A stretch of 63,244 nt of DNA from Amoebidium appalachense (lineage: Eukaryota > Ichthyosporea). A program made the translations under genes and the position numbers. The DNA is taken from the NCBI GenBank assembly GCA_963693365.1, contig CAVNZM010000025.1:1-63244 (forward strand), in the 5' to 3' direction. Position 1 is the stretch's first letter; each line of letters opens with the position of its first letter. The notes below the pieces were generated by a model. The model was not told where the DNA came from, did no database searches, and saw nothing but the letters and a program-made list of their open reading frames with translations. Shown here in pieces: positions 16,434 to 26,064 of this stretch.

Positions 16434-17096
16434 ATGTGGCTTCCGCTCTTGGTGTTGGTGGCCCTCGCCGTAGGCCTGTACATGTTTCAGGCCTCCCGAT
16501 GCCCGCTCCCCTCCAGGTTCAGCTGGATGGATCTCAAGCCCGACTCCATGCCGCCCGTGGCGTACCAGGCCAGGTGTGGCTCGTGTTGGGCTCATGCTAC
16601 CGCCGCCGCGCTGCACGCCCGCCTCGTCGTGCAGCTGGGAAAGAAGGCCGTCGTCGACACGGACGACATCGTCAAAAACACGCTCGGCAACAGGGGGTGT
16701 ATGGGCGGCACGCTGGTTAAGGCTTTCAGGCACGCACGCAGCGTGGGCGTCCTGACACCCGAAGGCCGCATCAGACTGCGCTCCTTCCGGGACATGTTCA
16801 GGTCAGACGTCTGCAGCATCAAGGAGGAGATCTACAGGAACGGCCCCGTCGCCATGCACGTCTTGGAGCACCGGTCCATGAAGCGCCTGTCCCCCGACAC
16901 CACTTGGTACCCCGAGCCGGGCGAGCGCCCGCTGGGTGGCCACGCCGTCATGGTGTTCGGTTGGGACGACGCAAAGGGTGGCTGGTTGGTCCAGAACAGC
17001 TGGGGGCGCGGGTGGGCAAACGCCGGGCGTGGGGTGTTCGGGTATGGCGCGGGTAAGATCGACTCCTTGCACGTCCTCGCCGGCTCGTTCGTCTAG
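16434..17096 (+). CDS. Papain-family (C1A) cysteine protease with N-terminal membrane anchor
   Basis: A 220-residue protein. An N-terminal hydrophobic segment (residues 1-20, MWLPLLVLVALAVGLYMFQA) acts as signal or anchor. Papain hallmarks are complete: oxyanion Gln45, catalytic Cys51 in CGSCWAHA, a GNRGCMGG motif at 85-92, His170 in GGHAVMVFGWD and Asn188 in QNSWGRGW. There is no inhibitory propeptide, so the mature domain follows the anchor directly. C1A/cathepsin-like proteases occur in several NCLDVs. Possible roles are virion protein processing or host exit; which one is unknown. Confidence 0.9.
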   Translation: MWLPLLVLVALAVGLYMFQASRCPLPSRFSWMDLKPDSMPPVAYQARCGSCWAHATAAALHARLVVQLGKKAVVDTDDIVKNTLGNRGCMGGTLVKAFRHARSVGVLTPEGRIRLRSFRDMFRSDVCSIKEEIYRNGPVAMHVLEHRSMKRLSPDTTWYPEPGERPLGGHAVMVFGWDDAKGGWLVQNSWGRGWANAGRGVFGYGAGKIDSLHVLAGSFV

Positions 17097-17356
17097 ATCA
17101 CGTAGCTGACGGTGGTGTTCAGGACGTTGCGGAGGTCGGTGCCGTCCTTGGCCGTGTTGTTCAGGTCATTCTTGGGGTCCACGTTCACAGACACAGGCTG
17201 CGTCGTGGTGGGCTTGGGCTTCGCGGCGTGTCTGAAGCGACACGTGGACCCCGACACTTGGCGGTGGTGCCGGTGCATGTGGCGTTTGTAGACGACGAAG
17301 TAGTAGATGGCCACGACCGCAAGGGCAAGCAGCACCGTGTTGTTGTTGATCTCCAT
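17093..17356 (-). CDS. Single-pass membrane protein (87 aa)
   Basis: MEINNNTVLLALAVVAIYYF gives an N-terminal membrane helix, then a His/Arg-rich segment (KRHMHRHHRQ) and a hydrophilic tail rich in Asn, Asp and Thr. It overlaps the protease stop by 4 bp on the opposite strand. An A9 run lies just upstream of the start. Likely a small virion membrane protein. Confidence 0.6.
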   Translation of the reverse strand: MEINNNTVLLALAVVAIYYFVVYKRHMHRHHRQVSGSTCRFRHAAKPKPTTTQPVSVNVDPKNDLNNTAKDGTDLRNVLNTTVSYVI

Positions 17357-17394
17357 TAGCGTGCCCTGCCAAAAAAAAAATAATTGGATAGGGC

Positions 17395-17718
17395 ATGGCT
17401 GATTCTTACGGACGCACCCTGCTCTCCGACCAAAACAACCTCACGTCGTCGATGATCGCGAACGAGGCGCGCACACGGGTGAAGACCGGTGACAGGCTGT
17501 CGCGCTCACGCAGGCTCGATGTCACGGTCATGGAAGGCACGTCGCGCTTCATCTTGCCGCGGACGAACGTCCCGTCGTCCATGTACGAGGTGCGCACGGA
17601 GCGCCGCGACATGATCTACCCGTACGCGATCGAGAAGAACAGGAGCACCACAAGCGCGCTGGCCTTCCAGGACGCCTGGCGCAGCGCCATGCCCACGGCA
17701 CCACTCGGTGGGGTATAA
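17395..17718 (+). CDS. Unknown protein (107 aa)
   Basis: MADSYGRTLLSDQNNLTSSM followed by an Arg/Thr-rich sequence without membrane segments. No domain is recognised. Its stop TAA is part of the TATA box (17714-17720) of the next gene, an unusually tight arrangement that supports both calls. Confidence 0.55.
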   Translation: MADSYGRTLLSDQNNLTSSMIANEARTRVKTGDRLSRSRRLDVTVMEGTSRFILPRTNVPSSMYEVRTERRDMIYPYAIEKNRSTTSALAFQDAWRSAMPTAPLGGV

Positions 17719-17720
17719 AA
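17714..17720 (+). promoter_or_regulatory. TATA box upstream of gene 17753, overlapping the previous stop codon
   Basis: TATAAAA in GGGGTATAAAAGGAG; the stop TAA at 17716-17718 is inside it. The ATG follows 33 nt downstream. Confidence 0.6.
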
Positions 17721-17752
17721 GGAGTGCACACAGGTCAGTCGTGGCAGTCACG

Positions 17753-18460
17753 ATGCAGTTCACGCACTGGACAGAGGCCCTCCATGGCCGGGAGCTCACC
17801 ATCGGCCCCTCGAAGCTCGAGAGCAACCGCGCCGGCAACCACACCGCCATCTACTTCCCCGTGCGCCGCTACAACAAGCCCATTCGTTTCTACACACCCC
17901 TGCTAAAGTGCAAGTTCCCGCCCAACGACGAGTACAACTCCATCGACGTGTCCCAGTACGCTCCGTCAAGTGGGTCACAGGATCAGGTGGACAGCTTTAT
18001 TTCGTGTGTGCGCGAGCTGGAGGCCGCGGTCGTCGCGTGGGCCGTCCAGAACGCCGAGATGGCCTTCTCCGACTTCGAGCCCGTGCCGGATGAGCTGGCC
18101 ATCAACCACCGCATGCGCTCGTGTCTCGTCGATCGCATCGAGGCCATCAAGTTCCGCCTGTTGCCCGACGCAGGCGTCGCCTACTTCGACGCTGCAGGCA
18201 AGGCCCTGACCCGCGACGACGTCCTCCAACTCTTCAACTCGCCCAATCTCCCCAACATCCGCGTGGCTGGCGAGATCAAGTCCGTGGGCATCTACAACGG
18301 GCAGAAGCGGCGCGGCCAGAAGGTCGAGTTCGACGGCAAGCTCGAAGTGCGCCTGTTTGCCCTGCAGATCCGTGTGCTCCCAGCCGACGACGCCGACAGC
18401 ACCAACTTGCCCACGGGCGTCTGCATGCTCCCCCCCGAGGACGGGTGCATGCAGCCCTAG
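17753..18460 (+). CDS. Unknown protein, only complete copy (235 aa); its 3' part is repeated in the array
   Basis: Starts MQFTHWTEALHGRELTIGPS and shows a beta-rich pattern with RRYNKPIRFYTPLLKC and a C-terminal AGEIKSVGIYNGQKRRGQKV/LEVRLFALQIRVL region. Function unknown; a structural role is possible. The repeat boundary lies inside it: sequence from about 18031 on recurs at 22753, about 26065 and 30045, so the other copies lack the first 93 residues and this promoter. An upstream Met at 17708 is rejected because it precedes the TATA box. Confidence 0.7.
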   Translation: MQFTHWTEALHGRELTIGPSKLESNRAGNHTAIYFPVRRYNKPIRFYTPLLKCKFPPNDEYNSIDVSQYAPSSGSQDQVDSFISCVRELEAAVVAWAVQNAEMAFSDFEPVPDELAINHRMRSCLVDRIEAIKFRLLPDAGVAYFDAAGKALTRDDVLQLFNSPNLPNIRVAGEIKSVGIYNGQKRRGQKVEFDGKLEVRLFALQIRVLPADDADSTNLPTGVCMLPPEDGCMQP

Positions 18461-19026
18461 TCCAGTTCCGTGTCGATCATCATGTCCTGGCGGTTGAGGT
18501 CGTCCTTGGCGCTCTGGATGCGGCTCTCGAGCCCATCCGCGAGCTGGTGGCGGTGCCGCAGCTCGTTGTTCATGATTTCCTCTATAGTCTTGTTGGGGTG
18601 GACCACCTCCTCACAGAGGTCGGTCTTGGGGGGTACCACAAACCATTCGTACATCGGTGCCACGTAGATGTCCCAGTAGGGGTCCTTCTCCTGCAGCAGC
18701 CGCGCGTGTGCGTTGGCCTCCTCGACCGTGTCGAAGGCCCCTCGTACCTTCATCGCGCACTGCTTGTCAGCCGTTACCTGGTCGAGTCCCTGTGCGGCAC
18801 AGGACATGACAATAAAGTTCAGCTTGTCTACCTTTACTGGGTCGGTTTCCGCCCGCACCTCGTTCATCGAGGGGCGCGGGATCTCCGTACGCGAGTAGTT
18901 GGTCGTCACGCCCCCATTCGGGAGCGCGACCTCGGGGGGCGCGTGGGGGGAGCGTGCACGGGACTCGAGGGGTCCCGTCTGTTCCTCGTCCTCGTCGTGC
19001 ATGCGCTTCGATGAACAGGGGTCCAT
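18457..19026 (-). CDS. DUF5832-like conserved NCLDV protein, copy 1
   Basis: A 189-residue protein. After a charged N-terminus come KLNFIVMSCAAQGLDQ, a KVRGAFDTVEEANAHARLL block, then DPYWDIYVAPMYEWFVVPP and a helical tail. This pattern (an intake-type SCA motif, KVRG.FDT.EEA..HA..L, DP..DIYV) resembles the DUF5832 family of NCLDVs; the family name is from memory. Function unknown. It overlaps the stop of 17753-18460 by 4 bp on the opposite strand. An apparently intact second copy is at 30470-31039, with at least one substitution. Confidence 0.7.
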   Translation of the reverse strand: MDPCSSKRMHDEDEEQTGPLESRARSPHAPPEVALPNGGVTTNYSRTEIPRPSMNEVRAETDPVKVDKLNFIVMSCAAQGLDQVTADKQCAMKVRGAFDTVEEANAHARLLQEKDPYWDIYVAPMYEWFVVPPKTDLCEEVVHPNKTIEEIMNNELRHRHQLADGLESRIQSAKDDLNRQDMMIDTELD

Positions 19027-19125
19027 TACCTTGGGGGGAGAAAATATTCACGGGCAAAATGGCGCTGCCCGGTGGTCCGCCGCGCCTGAATGTATCCAGA
19101 CGACAGGATGGTGTGTATACTTGGA

Positions 19126-19839
19126 ATGGGCGACTGTGGCAACAGCACGACCACGACGCTGCAAAACATCGTCCGCAATTCCGTGTCCACGAGCATCAAG
19201 GTTGATCAGAGCGTAAGCGCCTCAACCATGACGGACCAGAAGATGACGATCTCGGGTCTCACGGGTACGGACCTCGGCGAAATTAATCAGCTCCAGCGCG
19301 TCAAGATCAACATCAAGGCCATACAGAAGACCCAGAGCACGAACGAGTTCAAGAGTAAGTTGGAAGCGGAGCTCAACGAGAAACTCAAGCAGAAGACCGA
19401 GCTGGGCAGCAGCGGCAAGAACTCCAGCGACACGTTCTCGCAGACCATCAACGACTTCACCTTCAATGCAACACGCGCGTTTGACAGCTCGCTGACCCTC
19501 ATGATGAACGCGAAGCAGGAGATGGAGATCAAAGACGACAGCAACCTGAAAATCAAGAAAATCAATCAGGTACAGACCATCGAAGCGCTGGCCGAGCTCA
19601 TGTCGGAGAACATCATGAACGACAAGGCGGTCCAGGAGTCGGCTGCAAAGCTGGAGAAGATTACCGAACAGTCGAGCGAGGGTCTTGCCGGCATGTTTGG
19701 TGCGTTCGGTGGGATGCTCAAGGTCGTCGCCGTCGTTTTGGTGCTTGCCATCGTGGGGTATCTGCTGTTCCGCTTATTAGGCATGCCAAAGACGAATGCC
19801 GGCACGGCACAAGACATGCCCCGCGGCATGTATTACTAA
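19126..19839 (+). CDS. L1R/F9L-like N-myristoylated membrane protein, copy 1
   Basis: Starting at ATG 19126 the protein begins MGDCGNSTTTT, an N-myristoylation motif (Gly2, small residue at 6) as in the poxvirus L1R/F9L family and the iridovirus equivalents. About 200 residues rich in Thr, Ser, Asn, Gln and Lys follow, then a C-terminal membrane helix (VVAVVLVLAIVGYLLFRLL) and a short tail. These proteins sit in the virion membrane and in poxviruses serve in entry. An upstream Met (19090) would hide the Gly2 motif and is rejected. The copy at 31140-31853 differs by a few substitutions, two of them Thr/Met. Confidence 0.8.
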   Translation: MGDCGNSTTTTLQNIVRNSVSTSIKVDQSVSASTMTDQKMTISGLTGTDLGEINQLQRVKINIKAIQKTQSTNEFKSKLEAELNEKLKQKTELGSSGKNSSDTFSQTINDFTFNATRAFDSSLTLMMNAKQEMEIKDDSNLKIKKINQVQTIEALAELMSENIMNDKAVQESAAKLEKITEQSSEGLAGMFGAFGGMLKVVAVVLVLAIVGYLLFRLLGMPKTNAGTAQDMPRGMYY

Positions 19840-19843
19840 TTGG

Positions 19844-20032
19844 TCACGTCGCTCCGTCCGTCCCTCCACAAACCTCCCGTCGGAGGTCGAGGGGTACGGC
19901 CAGGCGCACGCGCACGTCCTCCCTGCCTTCCACGCGCGCCCGCAGTGCCTCAAGCAGCCGGTGCACGCGCTCGAACTCCATGCTCATGACCTGCGAGAGT
20001 GCGTCCACTGGATCCTTGCCATCCATACCCAT
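19844..20032 (-). CDS. Small protein (62 aa), copy 1
   Basis: MGMDGKDPVDALSQVMSMEF, then a helical VHRLLEALRARVEG segment and a charged tail. It fits exactly between the L1R-like gene and the next gene and is kept, intact or nearly so, in copies 3 and 4. No domain recognised; a helical partner-binding peptide is possible. Confidence 0.5.
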   Translation of the reverse strand: MGMDGKDPVDALSQVMSMEFERVHRLLEALRARVEGREDVRVRLAVPLDLRREVCGGTDGAT

Positions 20033-20064
20033 ACCGCCCCATTTTATTGCAACGCACGGCATAC

Positions 20065-20583
20065 ATGGAGATCCCCACACGCTACCATGCCGCCGGCGGC
20101 CCGTTCTACGACAAGCTCATGGCCAGGGAGAACATGGCGCGGCTCCAACAGGCCCTCCCGTTCCACGCGGACTGGGCCGATCTCCATGACGCCATGACCA
20201 CCGCGTACAACACCGTGTTCGCCCACGGCGGCTTCAGCGCGCGTGGCGACGCCGCCATCGAAGCAACCGTCTCACTCGCGGCGGAGACGCTGACGGACCA
20301 GCACCGGGCCGCCCAGGCCCTGGCCGACTCGTTGTACAACATCGACCAGGCCCGCACGCGGAACCCCGCCATGGCGCCCCGCCCCCAGGTGGCCGTCCCC
20401 GGGAAGGCGCGCTCCCACAAACGCGTGGCGCCGCCGCCTCGCACCGCCGACCGCTACAACCAGGACGCGCGCGTGGTCACCACGCCCCATTCCAACCGCT
20501 CGCTAACCCCCGCCGAGCTCCGCCAGATGCGCGGGGTCGCGACCGTGGAGCTCTCGGACACGATCCTGAAGTCCATGCTGTGA
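20065..20583 (+). CDS. Unknown helical protein (172 aa), only intact copy
   Basis: MEIPTRYHAAGGPFYDKLMA, then helices rich in Ala (AETLTDQHRAAQALADSLYN), a basic Pro-rich linker and a C-terminal VATVELSDTILKSML. The upstream sequence CATTTTATTGCAACGC may be a promoter element. The copies at 27377 and 32077 contain an extra C near the Pro-rich linker and lose the frame, so this copy gives the best reading. Function unknown. Confidence 0.6.
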   Translation: MEIPTRYHAAGGPFYDKLMARENMARLQQALPFHADWADLHDAMTTAYNTVFAHGGFSARGDAAIEATVSLAAETLTDQHRAAQALADSLYNIDQARTRNPAMAPRPQVAVPGKARSHKRVAPPPRTADRYNQDARVVTTPHSNRSLTPAELRQMRGVATVELSDTILKSML

Positions 20584-20613
20584 GAGGGTCTGGTCTCGCG
20601 AACCCTTCACGGG

Positions 20614-20620
20614 TATAAAT
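20614..20620 (+). promoter_or_regulatory. TATA box of KilA-N gene, copy 1
   Basis: TATAAAT within CACGGGTATAAATTCGCG, 79 nt before ATG 20699, with a pyrimidine-rich leader between. Identical boxes are at 27927-27933 and 32618-32624 in copies 3 and 4. Confidence 0.6.
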
Positions 20621-20698
20621 TCGCGCACCAGCTCAGACAAAGCCCAGTCTCTTCTGCAAGGCTTTTTCTCAACCTCTCTCTTTCCACCCAACATCGAC

Positions 20699-21992
20699 AT
20701 GGACATCGACATGGTCGCTCCCGCCGCTCCCGCTGTGCCAGCCCCTGCCGCTGCCAGCACCATTCCAGCTTACCCCGCGTTCAAGGAGGTGCGCGCCCCA
20801 GACACCATGGACTTTGGCAAGAAGGTGTTGACGGTAACGACGACATACCCCAACGGGCACGTCTACTTCAACGGCACCATGCTGTGCAACGTGGGGCGCG
20901 AGTACAACAGCGAGAAGGCGGGGGATGGCGCGGAGAAGAAGGTTGTTCTGTGGAGCCGCAAGAACGCCGATCTTATCGGCAAAGTTGTAGAGCGTTTGAA
21001 CTCAACTCTGACTCCTCCCGCTGGCGGGCTCCATGTCGATGAAAACGGACCGGTGCCCACAGGCACCGCTCGTCACGTGACCATCGGTGACGTCATCGAC
21101 ACCGCCCATGCCAACAAGAAGTCCGGCGACGCGGCGCTCCGCGGCGCTCCGCGGCACGTTCGTGCACATCGCGCTGTTCCCGGCGCTGGCCCGCTACGTG
21201 TCCACGGACTTTGCCGTGCACACGGACTCGCTGCTGTCCCGCATGTTCACGGGCGACTACACGGTGCTCGCCGATGTCATCGACATCTGCGACGGGTACA
21301 ACGGCGCCAAGACCCACCAGATGGCCATCGACATGGACCAGGTCCGTGCCGCCCGTGCCGAGTCCGTGCCCATGGACGTCGACATGGTCGACCGCGTCAC
21401 CAGCCTCGTGCAGCGCACCATGATGGACGTGGTCAACCAGAACACGGAGCTGGTGCGCAAGAACATGCACCTGGTGGAGCAGAACAGCGAGCTGATGGTC
21501 CGGTACGAGGGGCTCGTCGCGAAATACGACGAGGCCCTGCACCAGGCACTTGCCGTCACCAAGAACCTGTTCCAGGAGCCATACCCGCAGCGCGCGCTGG
21601 CACTGCCCCCCTACATCATGCCCGACGACAGCTGCGCCGACACCGAGTACGGGCGCACGCTCGTCAAGCACACCATGGACGACATGGCCAAGATCCTGGC
21701 CCCGTGGCTCAAGGAGATGGACGTGCCCGACATCCAGCTGCACATCGGCAGGCTCGTGGACATCGACGAGGCCAGATGCAAGGAGCTCAAGATCCACCGC
21801 AAGACTTCGGTGACGTTCCTGACGGCCATCTACGGCGCGTGCAAGATCCGGTGGTCACTCTGCAACGCCACGCATTTGACATGGCGCCAGTTTTATTTGC
21901 TCGTGGCGCGTTTCAACGAGCTGGCCTCCGGTGCCGGGACCGAGGCGCTCGAGTCTAGGGCACGCGATCTTTGCGTGCGCTTTGGGTTTTAG
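20699..21992 (+). pseudogene. KilA-N domain protein, copy 1, broken by a 10-bp duplication
   Basis: Same gene as the intact 32703-33986. The first 145 codons read normally, then a perfect tandem duplication of GCGGCGCTCC (21131-21140 and 21141-21150) shifts the frame. The remaining coding sequence continues in another frame to the TAG at 21990-21992. It also differs from copies 3 and 4 by substitutions such as Tyr/Cys and Asp/His near 21650-21680. A short exact duplication at a GC-rich motif could be real slippage or an assembly fault. Confidence 0.75.
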
Positions 21993-22012
21993 TAACAAGC
22001 AATAAAGGGTTC

Positions 22013-22288
22013 CTACCACGAGATCGTGAGCTCCTCCCCCCGCCGTGTCACCACGAACCGCCGCGCACGCAGCCGCCGCGCAAGCATGTTGCCCACCGCC
22101 TCCACGTCGTACACCGTCGTCCCCGTGGGCATGTGGTACACCACCACGCGCTCGCCCATGCGTGCGCGCCACTCGATGCTGCGGTACGCGTTGGCGAGCA
22201 GCGCCTGCACCACCTGCTCGCGGTGCCGGTCCACCGCTCCGGACATGCTCTTGGCGCTGGCCGCGGTTAGTGTGCTTTTGCCCTCCAT
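22013..22288 (-). CDS. Unknown small protein (91 aa), copy 1
   Basis: MEGKSTLTAASAKSMSGAVD, then HREQVVQALLANAYRSIEW and a basic RRLRARRFVVTRRGEEL end. Present in copies 3 (29304-29579) and 4 (34007-34282) with the same length and product; one silent G/A difference separates copy 1. The start is 20 bp from the divergent DUF5767-like gene. No domain recognised. Confidence 0.6.
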   Translation of the reverse strand: MEGKSTLTAASAKSMSGAVDRHREQVVQALLANAYRSIEWRARMGERVVVYHMPTGTTVYDVEAVGNMLARRLRARRFVVTRRGEELTISW

Positions 22289-22308
22289 GTTTTATCGGGC
22301 CCTATACT

Positions 22309-22815
22309 ATGTCCTCAGACATTTTGTCCGTGATCGCGCGCGAGCCGAAGCGGAAGCCCATTACCCGCCCCACTTCACCCAAGGCCTCCATGCCGCGCAG
22401 CCGGCTCGGCCTGCGCGAGGACACCCCGACACCCCCGGACTCGCCGCCCCCGCAGTTCAGGGTCGCGGACGACCGCAGGTACGACGCGGACGCACACGAG
22501 GACATCCGCCCCGAGGACTCGGTCAGCAACGTCGGCCGCATCCGCCCGAGCTCGCCGGATTCGGAGCTGCTCGAGGCCATGAGGAACGACGAGCCAGACT
22601 ACCAGCCGTCGCTCGCCCCCCGGGCCCCGCCCCGCTCCCCCACCGCCCCCCAGCCCCAACAACCACCGCCCATGGACGGTTATGCCGTCGGCGACTACTC
22701 GTCCGGCTCGTACGGGCTCCACGACGGCCATCCCGTCCAGCTGCCCCTTCAGCGTCGCGTGGGCCGTCCAGAACGCCGAGATGGCCTTCTCCGACTTCGA
22801 GCCCGTGCCGGATGA
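22309..22815 (+). pseudogene. 5' fragment of DUF5767-like gene fused to the array junction (copy 1)
   Basis: Starts MSSDILSVIAREPKRKPITR as in the full gene at 34303 and reads through the Pro-rich region in frame; this copy has C6 where copies 3 and 4 have C7. At 22752/22753 it runs into the 3' part of gene 17753 in a non-native frame and stops at 22815. The result is a 169-codon chimera lacking the conserved C-terminal domain. Its clean reading across the Pro-rich tract is the best evidence that C7 in the full gene is an error. Confidence 0.75.
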
Positions 22816-23175
22816 GCTGGCCATCAACCACCGCATGCGCTCGTGTCTCGTCGATCGCATCGAGGCCATCAAGTTCCGCCTGTTGCCCGACACAGGCGTC
22901 GCCTACTCGACGCTGCAGGCAAGGCCCTGACCCGCGACGACGTCCTCCAACTCTTCAACTCGCCCAATCTCCCCAACATCCGCGTGGCTGGCGAGATCAA
23001 GTCCGTGGGCATCTACAACGGGCAGAAGCGGCGCGGCCAGAAGGTCGAGTTCGACGGCAAGCTCGAAGTGCGCCTGTTTGCCCTGCAGATCCGTGTGCTC
23101 CCAGCCGACGACGCCGACAGCACCAACGCCCACGGGCGTCTGCATGCTCCCCCGAGGACGGGGCATGCAGCCCTA
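22753..23175 (+). pseudogene. 3' fragment of gene 17753 (copy 2)
   Basis: Begins at the junction and matches 18031-18460, but lacks a promoter and start. It carries small deletions (one base lost at about 22907, several near 23127-23165) that break the frame. Marks the beginning of copy 2, where errors increase with distance. Confidence 0.7.
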
Positions 23176-26064
23176 GTCCAGTTCCGTGTCGATCATCATG
23201 TCCTGGCGGTTGAGGTCGTCCTTGGCGCTCTGGATGCGGCCCGAGCCCATCCGCGAGCTGGTGGCGGTGCCGCAGCTCGTTGTTCATGATTTCCCTATAG
23301 TTGTGGGGGGACCACCCCTCACAGAGGTCGGTCGGGGGACCAAACCACGCCGGGCCACGAGAGCCCAGTAGGGGTCCTCTCCTGCAGCAGCCGCGGGTGG
23401 TTGCCCCTCGACCGCGAAGGCCCCCGTACCCATCGCGCACGCTCAGCCGACCGGAGTCCCGGGGGAAAGTCAGCTCAACTGGCGGCCGCCCGCACCGCAC
23501 AGGGGCGCGGGACCCGTCGCGAGTAGTTGGTCGTCACGCCCGAGCGCGACCTCGGGGGCGGGGGGGGGCAGGGGCCGTCGCCGTCGCGCCGGAAAGGGGA
23601 AAGAGGGGCGGGCGCCGGGAGACAGAGGGAAGCGCGAAGCGAAGCGCCCAACAGACGGACAGAAGAGAGCGGTACGGACCGGGAAACAGCCCAGCGAAAA
23701 CAAGGCCAGGACAGAGGGAAGGACGGGCCAGCGACACGTCGCAGACACAACGACCACCCAGCACACGCGACAGGGACCCCAGAGAACGCGAAGAGGAGAG
23801 GAGACAAGACGACAGCAAACAAACCAGGCAGACACGAAGCGCTGGCGAGAAGAGGGGGAGGAGTCGGCGCAGGAGAAGAACGAAAGGAGGGCTGCCGGAG
23901 GGTGGTGGACTAAGGGGCGTGTGGACGTGGGATCTCTGCGATGGAGAAGACGAGCGCGGCCCGGGCGCGCCCCCCGGGGTGAGGGCGGGGCACGGGCCTC
24001 CCTGCTCACGGGCCGGGAGCGGGAGCGGCGGACCAGAGCCAGACTGCCACAACCCAACCGCCCCACGCGCCCCCGCACAGCCGCCGGCGAGACAGAGGGG
24101 CAACAGGCCCCGTCCACGCGGAGGGCCGATCGACGGACCGGACAACACGGGCCCCGGCGGCAGGGGTGGGACGGCACGAGACCGGGGGGACGGGCCAGGG
24201 GGGCCTGGCGACGGACACAGACCAGGCCGCCGCGGAACCCCGCATGGGCCGCCCCAGGGGCCGGGGGGCCCGGGCGCCGCCGCGCACCGCCACCACAACA
24301 GGACGCGGTGGTCCACGCCCCATCCAACCGCCGCTAACCCCGCGAGCGAGATCGGGGGTGGACGGGAGCTCGGACACGAGAGGGAAGCGACGCACCAGCG
24401 CAGCCCGCAAGGCCCCCCACCAACACGGACGAGCCCGCCGCCCCGCTGCCAGCCCCGCGCGCCAGCACACCAGCACCCCGGGAGGGCGCCCCAGACAAGG
24501 ACTGGAAGAGGGACGGACACCCCACGGCACGACCAACGGACAGCTGGAAGGGGGGCGAGACGGGAAGGGGGGGAGGGGGAAGAAGGGGGAGCGAAGAGGA
24601 TCGGAAAGGAGAGGACCACGACCCCCGCTGGCGGGCCGCGAGAAAAGGACGGTGCCCACAGGCACCGCCGTCACGTGACCATCGGTGACGTCACGACACC
24701 GCCCATGCCAACAAGAAGCCGGGACGGGGCCGGGCGCCCGCGGACGCGGCACATCGCGTGTTCCCGGCGCTGGCCCGCTACGTGTCCACGGACTTGCCGT
24801 GCACACGGACGCGCGCCCGCATGTTCACGGGCGACACACGGGCGCCGAGCACGAATCTGCGACGGGTACAACGGCGCCAAGACCCACCAGATGGCACGAC
24901 ATGGACCAGGCCGGCCGCCCGTGCCGAGCGTGCCATGGACGTCGACATGGTCGACGCGTCACCAGCCGTGCAGCGCACAGATGGACGTGGTCAACAGAAC
25001 ACGGAGTGGTGCGAAGAACATGCACCTGGTGGAGAGAACAGCGAGCGATGGTCGACGAGGGGCGCGAAAACGACGAGGCCCTGCACCAGGCACTGCCGCA
25101 CCAAGAACCTGTCCAGGAGCACCCGCAGGGCGCTGGACTGCCCCACATCATGCCCGACGACAGCTGCGCCGACACCGAGTAGGGCGCACGCCGTCAAGCA
25201 CACATGGACGACAGGAAGATCTGGCCCGTGGCAAGGAGATGGACGGCCCGACATCCAGCTGCACATCGGCAGGCGTGGACACGAAGAGGCAGATGCAAGG
25301 AGCAAGATCCGAGATCGGGAGCGACGGCACTACGGCGCGGGATCGGGCACGCACGCGAGACATGGCGCCAGTTGGGGCGGCCCGGGCCGGGACCGAGGCG
25401 GAGAGGGACGGACTTTGCGTGCGCTTTGGGTAGTAACAAGCAAAAGGGCCACCACGAGAGAGCCCTCCCCCGCCGTGTCACCACGAACCGCCGCGCACGC
25501 AGCCGCCGCGCAAGCAGTGCCCACCGCCCCAGTCGTACACCGTCGTCCCCGTGGGAGTGGTACACCACCACGGCGCCGCGTGCGCGCCGGGCGGTACGCG
25601 TTGGCGAGCAGCGCCTGCACCACCTGCTCGCGGGCCGGTCCACCGCTCCGGACATGCTCTTGGCGCTGGCCGGGGGTGCCTCCATGTTTTATCGGGCCCA
25701 TACTATGTCCTCAGACATTTTGTCCGGATCGCGGCGAGCCGGCGGAAGCCCATACCCGCCCCACTTCACCCAAGGCCCGGCGCAGCCGGCTCGGCCGCGC
25801 GAGGACACCCCGACACCCCCGGACTCGCCGCCCCCGCAGTTCGGGGCGGGACGGGCGGCGGACGCACACGAGGACATCCGCCCCGAGGACCGGTCAGCAA
25901 CGTCGGCCGCATCCGCCCGAGCCGGGCGGAGCGCGGGCCGGCCGAGGCCGCCGCGCCGCCCCCGGGCCCCGCCCGCCCCCCACCGCCCCCAGCCCCAACA
26001 ACCACCGCCCAGGAGGTGCCGCGACACGTCCGGCCGTACGGGCCCACGACGGCCATCCCGTCCA
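23176..26064. pseudogene. Degraded copy 2 of the array unit, extremely T-poor
   Basis: Aligning by eye to copy 1 gives the same order: DUF5832-like gene (to about 23560), L1R-like gene (about 23600-24000), the 20065-type gene (end recognisable near 24300-24370), KilA-N gene (about 24480-25435), the 22013-type gene (about 25440-25690) and the 5' part of the DUF5767-like gene (about 25690-26064). Most differences are small deletions that remove T and its neighbours; I count about 39 T in the 1,080 bases 23581-24660. Long open frames here exist because stop codons need T. No gene is readable. Confidence 0.75.

Noticed and set aside
23301-25433. 710-codon open frame on the + strand in the array
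   Set aside because: It lies in the T-poor degraded block. Stop codons all contain T, so frames stay open by composition; the block matches known array genes in other frames.
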